NCBI GenBank assembly: GCA_020310875.1 | Contig: CM035439.1 | Coordinates: 142,174,139 to 142,238,138 of the forward strand | Length of the DNA: 64,000 nucleotides | Direction: 5' to 3' | From: Ceratopteris richardii | Taxonomy: Eukaryota > Streptophyta > Polypodiopsida > Polypodiales > Pteridaceae | In this document: positions 1 to 11,419 of the stretch, piece after piece | Layout: each line of letters opens with the position of its first letter | Numbering within the stretch: position 1 is the first letter of the stretch | Program-made: the position numbers and the translations under genes | Notes under the pieces: model-generated | What the model saw: the letters and a program-made list of their open reading frames with translations, nothing else | Database searches by the model: none | What the model was told of the DNA's origin: nothing

Positions 1-765
1 AGGGTTGGCTTGCTATAATGCTTAAAAGTCCTAATTTATATAAACTATACAAGGAGAAATCACCTTAGCACTAAATTGGTGTCATCCAAAAATTTTAGGG
101 AGTTGTAGAGATTGACCCCAAGACTAAAAATCTTCAATATCTCTGAAAGTAATAAACCAAATGATTTGGAAATTTGTAAGCATAAACTCAATAGTAATAT
201 CTTTCTAGTGAGTGTCTAAACACTGGATGGAAAGCTCTATAGCGAGAGCAGAACTCTCTACAAGTTGATTAAATCTAAGGAAGAAGGAGCACTAAAGTGA
301 AATGGCACCAAGCAATGAACAAGAAGTATATGTATTGCTTCAAATCATCATGCTTCTTATTGTACAAATGTTGTAGTCTTTATATAGATCCTTGAGTACA
401 TGGCCATGCCTTTTCTTCAAGGATTTGAATTCAAAATTAGGAAGATTTTTAAGTTTAGATTGATTGGTATCTTTTCCTACAATCTAGGAAAAGAGAAATT
501 TGAAATCACATCTACCTTTTGATTGATTGATTGAGAATCAATCCCAACCACTTCTAACTCATGTCTTCTACTCCTTTTACTTTTCCCTTTTACAAAGTTA
601 AATGCTTTGCAACTTACATAAGAGGGTGATCGTATGATCAAACTCTCAATACAGTAAATCAATGCAAATAAAACTCTACAAGGAGTATATATGGCATCAT
701 TCCAATGATGAATTTGATGAAGATCATGTCCACGTCAAGCATAATGTAAGCTTGTTGTCTCAATA
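1..765 (-). repeat. C0: Ty1/copia 3' LTR, cut by window start
   Basis: This stretch aligns by eye, in the same orientation, with the C2 5' LTR at 10342-11419. Shared blocks include the 'gtagagattgacccc' segment, the TATATAG promoter-like stretch near 379 and 'tttcctacaatctaggaaaag' near 470. It abuts a purine tract on the minus strand (766-777, TTGAGGGGGAGC), as a copia 3' LTR should. Read on the minus strand the LTR starts TATTGAG instead of TGTTGAG, a G-to-A change at the terminal dinucleotide typical of decay of methylated DNA. The far end of the LTR lies outside the window. Confidence 0.75.
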
Positions 766-885
766 GCTCCCCCTCAAGCTAAAGTCATCCTTAGCTCATG
801 CCCAATCTGCATCTGAATGGATTTTGATATCCAAATCTGAAGAGTAAGGATAGAATATACCTTCATTGATTGTACCTTTTGTTGA
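766..885 (-). pseudogene. C0: PPT and copia RNase H remnant
   Basis: The minus strand from about 876 to 800 reads GTINEG, then FYPYSSDLDIK, then SDADWA. This matches the copia RNase H segment present in full in C7 and C8 (TINEGLYYPY, FDADWAG). The reading stops soon after DADWA and is followed almost at once by the polypurine tract at 777-766, so roughly the last 130 codons of pol are deleted. It is a remnant without function. Confidence 0.6.
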
Positions 886-1857
886 GGGGAGAGAAATTGG
901 AAGAATAAGTAGTGAGTCAGATTTCTGAAGGTCTATAGACTCGAAATTCTCCTAACTCAGAATTTTGCTGAATCGGATGTTGTAGACTCAGATTTTTAAC
1001 AAACAGTTACAAATTAGTTGGGTGTCAATGTCGCATGATTATGTCCATTGTATTTTGTCGTGCAAGTATGTAATTGCAAGAAGAAGCATCTCTCAAGGGA
1101 CAAAAAGGGAGAAGAAGCGTCTTTCAAGAGAGGGAGACGAACAGAAAGAGGAAGAAGAGAGTATCTATCCAAGAAGACAAAAGGAGAGTCTTTGAACCTG
1201 TTTTTCCGCACAGGCTGAATATAGATAAGGCGCAACAACATTATTATTGTTCAGAGAAGTGTTACTCCTGCTTATCTTGTAATCACTGTGATTTTGAAGA
1301 ACTTTAATGAAGAATTCTAAATTTTCTACCCAGTGCAAGTCTAATTCTCTCTCTATTAGAGCAAAACTATGTTGAATAATATTTTATCACAACAAAAAAG
1401 TGTTGAATATGAAGTCTATTTGTGAGTATTTTCCTCTGTGTGAGTAGATCAGTGGTGAAGTTGAATTTCTTAGAAGTTTGTAGTGTGTGTAAGTAGCTAT
1501 GTGTTCCTGAACCCAAACACATTTGGCAATCCTATTGTGTTTGCTAAGAGAAAGAGATGCATGAAAGGATGAAGAGGAAGATTTAGTAAATTTTATTATA
1601 CAAGAGTGCAAGCAAAAGAAGCTAACATGGATTCATCTTCTACATTTTACGATTGGTATGAAGCATAAGAGGAATCTAACCTGGAAACTGAAGAGGAGGA
1701 AGGAGGAATAGGTGCAGCAGAGGTAAGGCTGGTGGGCAGAATACTAGGAGCATTGATCCTGACAGAAGCCACTGTAGGAGTAAGAAGAGGACTCTAGTTT
1801 GACCCACTTGGAGGGGCGACCCGTCAAAGAACTAGGTATACACCTCAGCGACAACCA
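886..1857 (+). other. Gap before G1: probable leader/LTR remnant
   Basis: No gene is seen in these 970 bases. The sequence is purine-rich (1075-1200) and then AT-rich, as in the R/U5 and leader part of a Ty3 element, and it leads directly into the G1 gag frame. I found no clear primer binding site and no second LTR copy to align, so the assignment to G1 is by position only. The short open frames here have no recognisable similarity. Confidence 0.3.
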
Positions 1858-2990
1858 ATGGTGCAACCACCTCCAAATCCCAAGGTCAAAGCAGCCCATT
1901 TTAGAGGAGGTTCTAAAGAAGATGATGACTCTCACGTTGCTCACTTTGAGATAAAGTGGACAGCAAATGGATATCTAGCCATATATGGTGATGACATCAA
2001 ACTCCACCAATTTGCAACTACATTGGAAGGGAGAGCAATGAGTTGGTTTATTCAATATGGTATTGCTCATTTTGCTACATATGATGCATTAAAATGAACA
2101 TTTTTACAAAGATTTAGGAAAGAAAAAGCCTCCCTCTGATGTGTTGAGAAAGTTGAGAGCAATTAGACAAAGGACCATGTTAGTAGAAGACTATGCTAAA
2201 AAATTTAGAACTTTAATGGAAAGATTACAGGGTAACGAGAGACCTACCAATGAGATGTTGGTGGGTTACTTCCTAAAAGGATTAAGGAGCAGCATCAGGC
2301 ATGCAGTTGCAAGTGTGGATATAGCTAATGGTTTTGATGTATTAGAGTTAGTAGCTGCAAGAGTGGAAAGAAGATTTGGCATATCAAAAAAGAGACATAG
2401 TGATTCTAGTTCAGATGTTGAATCGTATTCAGAAATGGAATTAGAGAAAGGGACAATCGATTCTGATATTGATACTCAAGATGAAGAAGAGTTGGTGAGA
2501 AGGCACCACAAACATAAAGGTAAACAAAGTAAAGAGGAAGCCTTGATTAGTAAGTTAAAGAAACATGGATATTCTATAATAGCTCTGAAAGAGAAAAGAT
2601 TTTGTGACATTTGTGATAAAGATGGACACACAACAAGTCAGTGTTGGTATAACCCCAAGCATAGAGGGAAAAGTTCAAGGCAAGACAATCGAAATAATAA
2701 TGAAGTGGCTGCCAATTAGGCTATTCCAGTTCAGGCACGAGGTAATTTTCAAAGGCAGCAGCAAGGACGGTTGCCATCGAGAGAACAGGCGAGCCAATAA
2801 GGAAATCAGGAGAGTAGACCACCTAGGATGATGCCCTGTGGGTATTGTTCAACACTTGATCATTGGATAGGACCTAGTTGTCCTTTATGGGTGAAGCACA
2901 GAGAAGAAAGGGGTATACCAGTGGTTCATTATAATCAAAATAATCAACAAGGGCAGCAGCAACAATAGGCTCAGGAAGCCGCTCAGGTCA
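1858..2990 (+). pseudogene. G1: Ty3/gypsy gag, broken
   Basis: This is the decayed capsid/nucleocapsid region of a plant Ty3 element. The first piece (1858-2097) has the retrotransposon gag pattern LEGRAMSWF. It ends at a stop, and the frame resumes at 2141-2719 with a further gag stretch (RQRTMLVEDYAKKFRTLMER), an acidic linker and a CCHC knuckle, CDICDKDGHTTSQC (C-x2-C-x4-H-x4-C). A second knuckle, CGYCSTLDHWIGPSC, follows near 2827-2871 after a stop. Several stops and at least one frame change mean that no Gag can be made. G1 lies outside the G4/G5/G6 family at the sequence level but has a related pol. Confidence 0.85.
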
Positions 2991-4249
2991 ATGCTATAGT
3001 TATAGAATTATCAGATCAAGAGTGTCATAACGATATAGGTGCTAGTACATTAGGAATTCTACATCTGAATCATGAAAATCAGTGGAATTGCGATTGCAAG
3101 CAATGTGATAAGGTCAAAGAAGTGGATGTATTGGTAGTTACAAGGTCTAAAAATAAAGGTCCCATCAATTGGCAGGAACAAAGACATATAAGAGACCAAG
3201 TTCAGAAATGGATCCAGTAGGATCAACAAAAATAGGTGCAATTTCCAAGTTCATCTCAAGAGGAGGAGGATGTAGTATTCTTATAAAAAATGAAGAAGGA
3301 TGATAAGATTAAGTCCAAGCAAGATTTAGACAATGACTGGTTCGAGGTGATTATTAACTCTCCTTTGAAATTGTCCTTAGATGAGTTATAATATTTGCTA
3401 CTAGCTTTTAGAGAAAAGTTATTGAAGAAGCTAGTCAGAGAGCAGTCAGAGCCAGCAGCTATGCAGGTACCATCGACATCCGCTAACAACATTGATCCGT
3501 CGGATGGAGATTTTTTTGTGCCAGTAAGTCAGGCAGAGTATAATCAAAGGCGATTTGATGGAGTGCTGCTTGATGGTGGCTCAAGAGTGAATATATTACT
3601 TGAGCATATTTTTAAAGAAATTGGGAATGGGGCTTTGGCTCCAGCGCCTTTTCAAGTACAAATGGTGGATCAAAATAGAGTTCAATTGTTGGGCATTCGG
3701 AAGTAGCAACAAATCATAATTGCATGCATGTTATTCATGGTAAACTTTGTTGTGATTAGAATGTTTGAGTCCTATGAAATGTTGTTAGGAAGATCTTGGT
3801 TCAGGTTGGCTAAGGTTAAGCAGGATTGGGGATTGAATGTGGTGGTGATTACAAAAGGTAAAAAGAAGGTGACAATTCCCACGAAAGGTAGAAGAAACAT
3901 GTCAGTACGAGAGAAACCACTGATGGCTCAGACCATCAGTTTGGCAGATGAGATAGAAGATGATGAAGAGGAAGAATTTCTAAAGGCAAACCCAATTGTT
4001 GTACCAGTTTTGGAAGTAGATGTGGAAGTGCGTTAGCAAAGGATAAAGAACTGTTGGAGAAGACAAGTGAGCCAATTTCAGGTGATGCATTAGAGGGTAC
4101 ACAGTTGAGATGGATGTTTGAACAAAGTCTAGAAATGCCTATGCAGCAAAAACTGGAGCAATAAGAGAAAGATGTAATTAATTTGGATGAAAAGATTTAT
4201 GAACAAAAATATGCAAGTTTTGGCAAGGTAAAAGAGGACAAAATTCAAG
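2991..4249 (+). pseudogene. G1: aspartic protease region, broken
   Basis: The open piece 3395-3706 contains LLDGGSRVNILLEHIF, the plant Ty3 retropepsin form with DGG in place of D[ST]G. After one stop, 3728-4036 carries the C-terminal half (LLGRSWFRLAKVKQDWG). The segment 2991-3394 is a degenerate linker between gag and protease. The segment 4037-4249 is an acidic linker leading to the RT. Stops at 3704 and 4034 break the frame. The DGG form also occurs in functional plant elements, so it is not itself proof of inactivity. Confidence 0.8.
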
Positions 4250-5640
4250 AGATTAATTTAGGGATAGAGACTAAACCGAAGATGGTGAGAGTAAGCAAAG
4301 AATTAGAGGGTCAGCTCATGGAAAACCTAATTTTCTTATTAAAATAATATGTGGATGTTTTTGCTTGGGATTACTCACAAGTGAAAGGTATAGACCCTGA
4401 TTTACATTAACATCATATAAATTTTAAGAAATATGCAGTTTCGATTGTGCAGCAAAGGTATTGGATGAATCCTAATTTTGCTAAGCAGGTTAAAGATGAA
4501 ATTGATAAATTGTTGGTAGTTGGATTTATTAAACCAGTTAATCAGGTCACATGGTTGTCTCCTATTATAGTGGTCCCTAAAAAGAATGGGAATTTGAGAA
4601 TTTGTGTTGATTATAGAAAGTTAAATGCAACCATGATGACATATCCCTTTCCTATGCCATTTTTGTGATGTAGTATTGGATGGAGTAGCTGGACATGAGA
4701 TGTATAGTTTTTTGGATGGATTTTCAGCTTACAATCAAATTCGTGTTGCTGAGGAGGGTCAGCACAAAATTGCATTCATTACAGAATTTGGTGCTTGTGT
4801 ATTTACAGTCATGAGTTTTGGATTGATGAATGGACCACCCTCGTTCAATTATGTGGTGCATAAAGTGTTTGAACCTTATTTGCAGGATTTCATGCAAGTC
4901 TTTGTGGACAACTTTTCAGTGTTTGGAAAAAAGATACAACACCTACTACATCTGAAATCTTGTTTTGACAGATGCAGGAAATTTAGGATGGTGCTCAATC
5001 GGTTCAAGAGTGTCATTGTTGTGAAGAGTGGCATCTTATTAGGCCATGTTATTTCTCCAAAAGGAATGGCTATAGATGTTAATAAGATTGAAGCTATTAG
5101 GACTACAAAAGCCCCAACAAATGTGAAAGAATTCATGAGGTTTGTTGGACAAATCAAGTGGCATGCTAGGTATTTAAGGTGCTTGGCCAATATTTCTTTA
5201 CCACTCACACATTTGACAAAAAAGGATGTTCCATTTGTATGGGTTGAAGCTCAAGAAAAAGCATTTCAGTAATTGAAGAAGATGGTTTCAGTTGCACCAA
5301 TTTTGCAGCTACCCGATTGGTCGTTGCCATTACATATATTTGTTGATGCATCGGATGTGGCTCTAGGAGCAGTTTTGATGCAGCAGAAGGAAAAAGGATG
5401 GGATAAGCTAGTATATTATGCTACTAGGATGTTGTGTGCAGCTGAACAAAACTATCCGGTGACTGAAAGAGAAGCTTTAGCAATGGTGTATGCTCTTAAC
5501 AAGTTTAGACATTATTTATTGGGTAGGTTGGCAAGGTGGATGCTTCTATTTCAAGAATTTGATTTTGTTATTATTCATACTCCAGGGAAAGAGCATGCAA
5601 TGGTAGATTACTTTAGTATATTGGAATCAGGTGAAGCACC
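4250..5640 (+). pseudogene. G1: reverse transcriptase-RNase H, broken
   Basis: The RT entry block (DVFAWDYSQVKGIDPDL near 4355-4405) is followed by LSPIIVVPKKNGNLRICVDY (4558-4617), YSFLDGFSAYNQIRV (near 4700) and FGLMNGPPSF. The catalytic YxDD box is FVDN at 4901-4912, so the second metal-binding aspartate is lost. RNase H follows with [16 protein letters not shown] near 5330. Stops at about 4666 and 5270 and a frame change near 4670 interrupt it. The order RT-RH-INT identifies Ty3/gypsy. No chromodomain was seen before truncation. Confidence 0.88.
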
Positions 5641-6886
5641 TACAGGTGTATTTAATGCACAAATTACTAAATCAGATTCCTCGTATGATCAAATATTAAT
5701 GTTTCTAACTAATGGAGCATTACCTCAACATTTTACACTTGATCAAAGGAGGAACTTTGCTCTCAAAAGTAGACCATATTTGGTTATAGCTGGTGCATTG
5801 TATAAGAAAGGGGTAGATCAGGTCATTCGGAGGTGTGTACCAGATTTTGAACAACCAGCTATGTTACAAGAAGCACATTCAAGTCTAGCAGGAGGACACT
5901 TGTCAGGAGATATTGCAAGGAAAAAGGTGTTACAGCTAGGATTGCAGTGGCCTACTCTATTAAAGGATACTCATGAATTTGCTAAAAGATGTGTGATTTT
6001 TCAGAAAACAGACCAACCAAATAGTTCAAATCGGATGTCTAATCCTCTTGTTTTACCGTTGGATCCATTTCAAAAGTGGGGCATGGATTTTATTGGACCT
6101 ATTAAGCCCATTACTCAGCGTGGTAATACATATATTTTAGTAGCTACAGATTATTGCACAAAGTGGGTAGAAGTAGTAGCATTGAAGGACAACAAGGCAG
6201 CAAGAGAGCAAAGTTCCTCTACCATAACATTATGACCAAGTTTGGTTGTCTGGCAGAGTTGTTAAGTGATAGAGGTGCTTACTTTCTCAATGAAGTGATT
6301 TCAAAGTTAACAAGAACACATCTCATTATGCATAAAAAGTCTAAGGCCTATCATCCACAAGCAAATGGTCAAGCAGAAAGCACTAGTAAGACTTTGATGT
6401 GTATTCTTAAAAACTTAGTGCATGATAATAAAAAAAACTAGGATTTGTTGCTTGATTCAACACTATGGTCGTTTCGGACAGCTTTCAAAGTGACAACAGG
6501 TATGACACCATTTAGATTGGTTTATGGATTGGAAGTTGTAGTTCCCATGGATTTTGTTGTCCCAATTTTGAGAGTAGCAGCTGAAAAGATGTCTCTTGAA
6601 GTTTCAATTAAGCATATAAGTAAGTATCTTATTCAAATGGAGGAGGATCGTTTAATTAGTGCATACATTACAGAACTTATTCAAAGAAGGAGACAGGCTT
6701 GGGTTAATATGAATGTGAAATTCAAGTTATTTCAAGAAGGAGATTGGGTGATGGTGTACAACTCCAAATTAGGGCCACATCTAGGAAAACATACCTTGAG
6801 ATATAAAGGTCCATATCAGATTGTGTAGGACATAGGCTAAGGAACTTTTTTACTAGCTAATGTGTTTGGCACAAGAATGGAAAAAC
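5641..6886 (+). pseudogene. G1: integrase, broken and truncated
   Basis: The zinc domain begins with HSSLAGGH and one of the paired cysteines remains near 5990 (CVIF where CxxC is expected). The catalytic core shows WGMDFIGPI and [10 protein letters not shown] (first Asp), LLSDRGAYFLNE (second Asp) and HPQANGQAEST (Glu). Frame changes lie near 6230 and 6441. The C-terminal part (GDWVMVYNSKLGPH) runs to about 6886, where the sequence switches abruptly to a copia RT on the opposite strand. G1 has a single H2C2 zinc domain after RNase H, which is the baseline for the doubled domain in G6. Confidence 0.87.
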
Positions 6887-7370
6887 CGATTTAGAAACGC
6901 ATTTTTTACATCAAGTTTGAGTAGTCTCCGATTCTTTGCAGCAACTACACTTATAAAAGTTTTGAATGTAGTCATCTTTGCAACTAATGAGAACTTTTCC
7001 TCATAGTATATACCATGAGTTTGTGAGCATCCTTTGGCAACTAATCTTGCCTTGTACCTGCAAAGTGTTCCGTCTGAGTTTCTTTTAACTTCATATATCC
7101 ATCTGCAACCAATTACCTTCTCATATGTCACTAAAACCAAATCCCAAGTGTCATCTCCTTCAATGCATCTATTTCTTCTTTCATGGCATTTTCCCAATTA
7201 GGGTTTCCCTTTGCCTCTTCATAGGTTGAGGGTTCCTCTGAAATTGAGTTTTTTTCCAACTAGATTTAATGCTTTGTAACAAACGTGGAATCATATCCAT
7301 ACCTTTCTGGTTGTTTCTTCTCTCTTGTTGATATTCTAGGTGCTTGCTTGGAGCATTCTCCACACTCCTA
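6887..7370 (-). pseudogene. C1: Ty1/copia RT fragment
   Basis: The minus strand encodes the N-terminal half of a copia RT in broken frames: an ENAPSKHLE block upstream, then VIGCRWIYEVKRNSDGTLCR, then RYKARLVAKGCSQTHGI and LDVKNAFLN. It duplicates a segment also present in C2 (7540-7810) but continues further into RT, so it belongs to a separate copy of the same family. It is cut at 6887 by the end of G1 and at about 7370 by an unrelated insert. Confidence 0.82.
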
Positions 7371-7511
7371 CTGTTGGGGATGTAAGGGTCATGTGACCTT
7401 ATCCCCTATATTCATATGTGTACATCATATATAGAGCATTGCCTCAAGAGAATTCATTATGTGGGTTTGGAGGCTCCTACACATGTCCGCGCGTCTCTCC
7501 TCTCTTCTCTC
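7371..7511. other. Unidentified 141-bp insert between copia pieces
   Basis: This sequence is not copia coding and separates the C1 and C2 fragments. It begins TGTTGGGGATG (from about 7374) and ends CCCTCCACA, so it has TG...CA ends like a very short LTR, and it includes an AT-rich CATATATAG stretch. A CT-rich tract with CGCGCG lies at 7483-7505. I see no target-site duplication. It may be a short LTR remnant or a TRIM-like piece. Confidence 0.3.
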
Positions 7512-10328
7512 TCCCTCCACAGAGTTTCTTTTAACTTTATGTACCCATCTACAACCAATTACCTTTTGATTCGGTGATATTGGAACCAAATCCCAAGTGT
7601 CCATCTCCTTCAATGCATCTAGTTCTTCTTTCATGGCCTTTTCCCAATTAGCATTTCCCTTTACCTCTTCATAGGTTGAGGGTTCCTCTAAAATAGAGTC
7701 TTTTGCCAAGTATATTGAATGCTTCATAACAAATGTGGAATCATATACATACCTTTCTCGTTGTTTCTTCTCTCTTGCTTATCTTCTAGGTACTTGTTTG
7801 GAGCATTCTCCAACCTCTTGCATCTTTGCTTTGCCTCTTGACTTCCATAGCTTGTAATCCTTTTCTCTTTCATCTTGGTCATCGTTTGTATCACTTCTTG
7901 GACCCTGGATCTGTCTATCATGCTTGCTTCCTAATTGATAAGAGTCAGAATCAAGATCATATGGTAGTGTTACCTATTTTTTGTCTTCATAATACCAAGA
8001 CCTGTGTTCTTCAAACACAACATCTCTACTTGTAGTGAATTTCTTGATTGATGGATTGAAGAACCTGTAACCCATCTGAGTTGAATCATATCCAATAAAC
8101 ACTGCCTTTGTTGCCCTTTCATCTAGCTTTCCTCTTCTTTGTGATGGTACATGAACATAAGCTAAACAACCAAAAACCTTGCAATGTCCAAGACTAGGTT
8201 TTCTTCCATGCCATGCTTCATAAGGATTCATACCTTGAAGTGATTTGGATGGTAGTCTATTGACAAGGTACACAACAGTTGAAATAGCTTCTGCCCATAG
8301 ATAATGTGGCAACTTCTTCTCATCAAGCATTGTTCGCGCTGATCCAACCAATGTCTTGTTTCTCCTCTCTGCAATTCCATTTAGTTGAGGAGAGTACCTA
8401 GTAGTCACTTCCGTTTTGATACGTTTGGCCTACAAGAACTCATCAAAATATTTGGAGAAGTATTCTCCCCCTCCATCAGATCTGAGCTTCGTTAGTGATC
8501 TACCTGTATGATTCTCCACATGTGCAAGATACTTCTTGAAGCAATCAAACACTTCATTCTTACTCTTGATAAAGTATAGAACAGTCCATCTACTATGGTC
8601 GTCAATAAATGAGTCATAATACCTTGATCCTGCCAATGAAGGTTCTTGACTTGGTCCCCATACATCTATATGTACTAAGTCCAATAAGTTGTTGTGGATG
8701 TAGCCTTTGTGGTTGAATGGTTGTCTTTGTGCCTTCCCAATCTGACATGCATCACACCTATTGATCATGTGTTGCTTTGATATGTTCGACAGTCCTAGAA
8801 CACTTTGATCCCTACATATATCCTTCAAGGTTCTTTCATTCACATGAGCAAGTCTCTTATGCCACACTTCAAGCTCACTTAGGGTTTGAGACCCAAAGTT
8901 GAATAGAGCTATGTTCCTTGTTTCTCCTACTTCAAAAGTAAAGAGCCTACCATGCTTCTCACCTCGGGCTATCTTTTTGAAGCCTTGACATGGATCTTCC
9001 ACAAAAGCTCCATGTTGGGTGAACCTAACTTGCAAGCCTTTTTCAACTATTTGGCCTACACTTATTCGGTTTTTAGTGATAGTGGGTACATAGATAACCT
9101 TACTCAGAATGTTTGTCCTACCATTGGAAGCTTTGACATTACCAGTCTTCTCCACATTGTGCTTTGTGTCATCCCCTGTTTGCACTTCATGTCTATGCTT
9201 TGGGCTTTCCAAGACAGATAGAAGAGCAATGTTGCCTGCAACATGATTCGAGCATCCTGAATCTATGTAGAACAAATGATCATCTTCTTTACCTTCTTTG
9301 TTGCTTAGATTCATGAGAAGCAATGAGTCTTCATGTGGTTGATCTTCTGAATAATTGTTGTAGTCCCTTCTATTATAGCCTCTATTGTTATTGTTGAAGT
9401 TGTATCCACCTCTGCCTCTATTGCTGCCATGTCCACCTCTTCCACTTCCTTTCTGGGTCTTCCCATTGAACTAGCAATTCTGAGTGCTGTGGTTGGTCTT
9501 ATCATAAATGGCACGAGGTTGAACATTTTGACCTTTGGCTTTGTCTTTGTTTGGTCCTTTCTTCTTCCCTTTCCACTTGCTCTTGCTTGCGAAGTTGGCT
9601 TGGGAGGTCTCTTCTTCATCTTCTTCCTTCTTCTTGCCTTTCTGCTTCTTATCCTTCTTATCTGCATATAGAGCACTAGTTGAATTACCATGATAAGAGT
9701 TACCTTCCTTTATGCTATTGTTGGCTTCTTGATTGAAGAGTTGTCCAAGAAAGATGTTGAAGTCTGGAATTTTCACATCCATGATGAGATCATAAGCTGT
9801 CGTGAAGGATTGTCATTGCTCATCACTTCGAATGCCATTGAGAATTCGCCTTATGATGAACTCTTCTTCAATCAGCTCTCCAATGGATGCTAACTGATAC
9901 GCAACCTCCTTGACCTTGGTAACAAACTCTGTGATGGTTTTTTTAGGTGTCTTCTTCATTTGGTTGAACTCGTTCCAAAGATGATTCTTTCTTGCTTTTG
10001 TACTAGCAGAAAAGAAAGTCTCGAGGGCATCCCAAGTCTCTTGAGATGTCTTGCATCCTCTAATATGTGGTAATAGAAAGTCAGAGATAGAATTTATTAT
10101 GTACGGCCTTGCTTGAGCATCCCTTCCACACCAAAGTGTGAGCTTATCTGTCTCCTCTTCTGTAGGTCCTCCTTTGGATCTTGGAATAGGCATAGCTTCA
10201 TCACCTGCTACAATTCCATAAAGATTTCTACCTTGCAAATAGGCCTCCATCCTGATTTGCCAAGCCGCATAGTTTTGTCAATCAAGCTTCTCGATCATTT
10301 AGGGAAAGCCATCACCCATCTTGATCTA
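7512..10328 (-). pseudogene. C2: Ty1/copia gag-pol, broken and truncated
   Basis: Reading right to left: gag (10250-9813, starting near MEAYLQGRNLYG, with WDALETFFSASTKARK), a lysine-rich nucleocapsid region with a degenerate zinc knuckle (9782-9471), protease YIDSGCSNHVAGN (about 9260), GAG-pre-integrase zinc region (HKRLAHVNERTLKDICR; CDACQIGK), integrase core (HIDVWGPS; RSDGGGEYFSKYFD) and GIAERRNKTLVGSARTML (8408-7974), then the RT start (VIGCRWVHKVKRNS), where it stops at 7512. Several stops and frame changes interrupt it. The rest of RT, RNase H and the 3' LTR are missing. The true gag start lies upstream of 10250, close to the primer site. Confidence 0.87.
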
Positions 10329-10340
10329 GCTCTGATACCA
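10329..10340 (-). other. C2: primer binding site, tRNA-iMet type
   Basis: The minus strand reads TGGTATCAGAGC, the 12-base complement of the initiator tRNA-Met 3' end used by plant copia elements. One base (10341) separates it from the LTR end. Confidence 0.9.
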
Positions 10341-10341
10341 C

Positions 10342-11419
10342 TGAAAAAACTTGGAGAAGCTTGTAGAAGGTAGAAAAAGCATTTTGAAGTGATGAAGTTT
10401 GGTCTAGCCAACCCGCACAAGACCAACCCTTGAGCTTATGGAGACTCAAATAGACCTTATAAGCGTTTGATAAGTGCAAAGAAACACACTATGTACTTTG
10501 GAGCATCAAGGAAAATGAGTCGATACAAAACAGATAGGTCTGTGGGTCGACTAGCTCAAAAAACTTACTATCTATGGAAGAGCCATTGAACTTCAAATGC
10601 CCATAGAAACCAACGTGATTACAATTAGAAAAAATCCTTTTATGGGAGTGATACACATAGGGTTGAGTGTATAGAATGCACAAAAGTATAAGGAATAAGA
10701 AAAATAGGCTATAGGAATGAATGAGACATTCACCAGTGGTACTTCCTATTTTTTGGGAATATGTAGAGATTGACCCTGAGACAGAAAAAACTCAGATTTC
10801 TCCCAATCTACTAACCCGAATTCTATGAAAATTTGTAGGCATAATGTAGACACTAATAAATTTCCAATGAGCCATCTTGCACCCAATTTGGAGCTCTAGA
10901 GAGAGAGTGGCAGCCTCTACACGTTTACTGTTGGCAAAAAAGATGATGCAGAGAATTGAAGGAGCAAGACAATGATGGTCACAAGTGTATGTATATTGCT
11001 TCCATGTAATGTACAAGTAATTTCAAGTATTTATATAGACTCTAGGAGTGTTCCACGACTTCTACAAGTGTATTTTGAATTCAAATGAAGGTGGGAATGA
11101 TTTTTGGAGGGAATCAATTCACTTTCCTACAATCTAGGAAAAGTGAAGATCTAGTTTGATCTACTTTTCGGTGATTTGATTGCTTGATTGAATGCAACTT
11201 CAACCACCACAAATTCGTGGGATTTGGGCTCTATCTTTCTACCTTTACATGTGTAAAGCTCAAGGCTTTTACAACAGTAAATGAACTATCAAAAATCTCT
11301 CAAAAAATACAATAAATGAGCATAAGAAAAAGAACTCTCCAACGGATATTTTTCGACGCGATAGCCTTTGATGTAGATCAAATCCACCTCAAGCAGAGTG
11401 TAAGCTTGATGTTCCAACA
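10342..11419 (-). repeat. C2: 5' LTR, 1078 bp
   Basis: On the minus strand the LTR starts TGTTGGAACATCAAGC at 11419 and ends in CA at 10342, next to the primer site. A TATATAAATA-like promoter element lies near 11028-11037. The flanking sequence at 11420 is the interior of another copia element (C3), so C2 inserted there. Related LTR pieces occur at 1-765 (same strand) and 15329-16062 (opposite strand). The partner 3' LTR has been lost, so age cannot be read from it. Confidence 0.88.

Noticed and set aside
1074-1307. Small charged open frame near the start of the window
   Set aside because: It is purine-rich low-complexity sequence without similarity to a known protein, in a region that looks like an LTR or leader.
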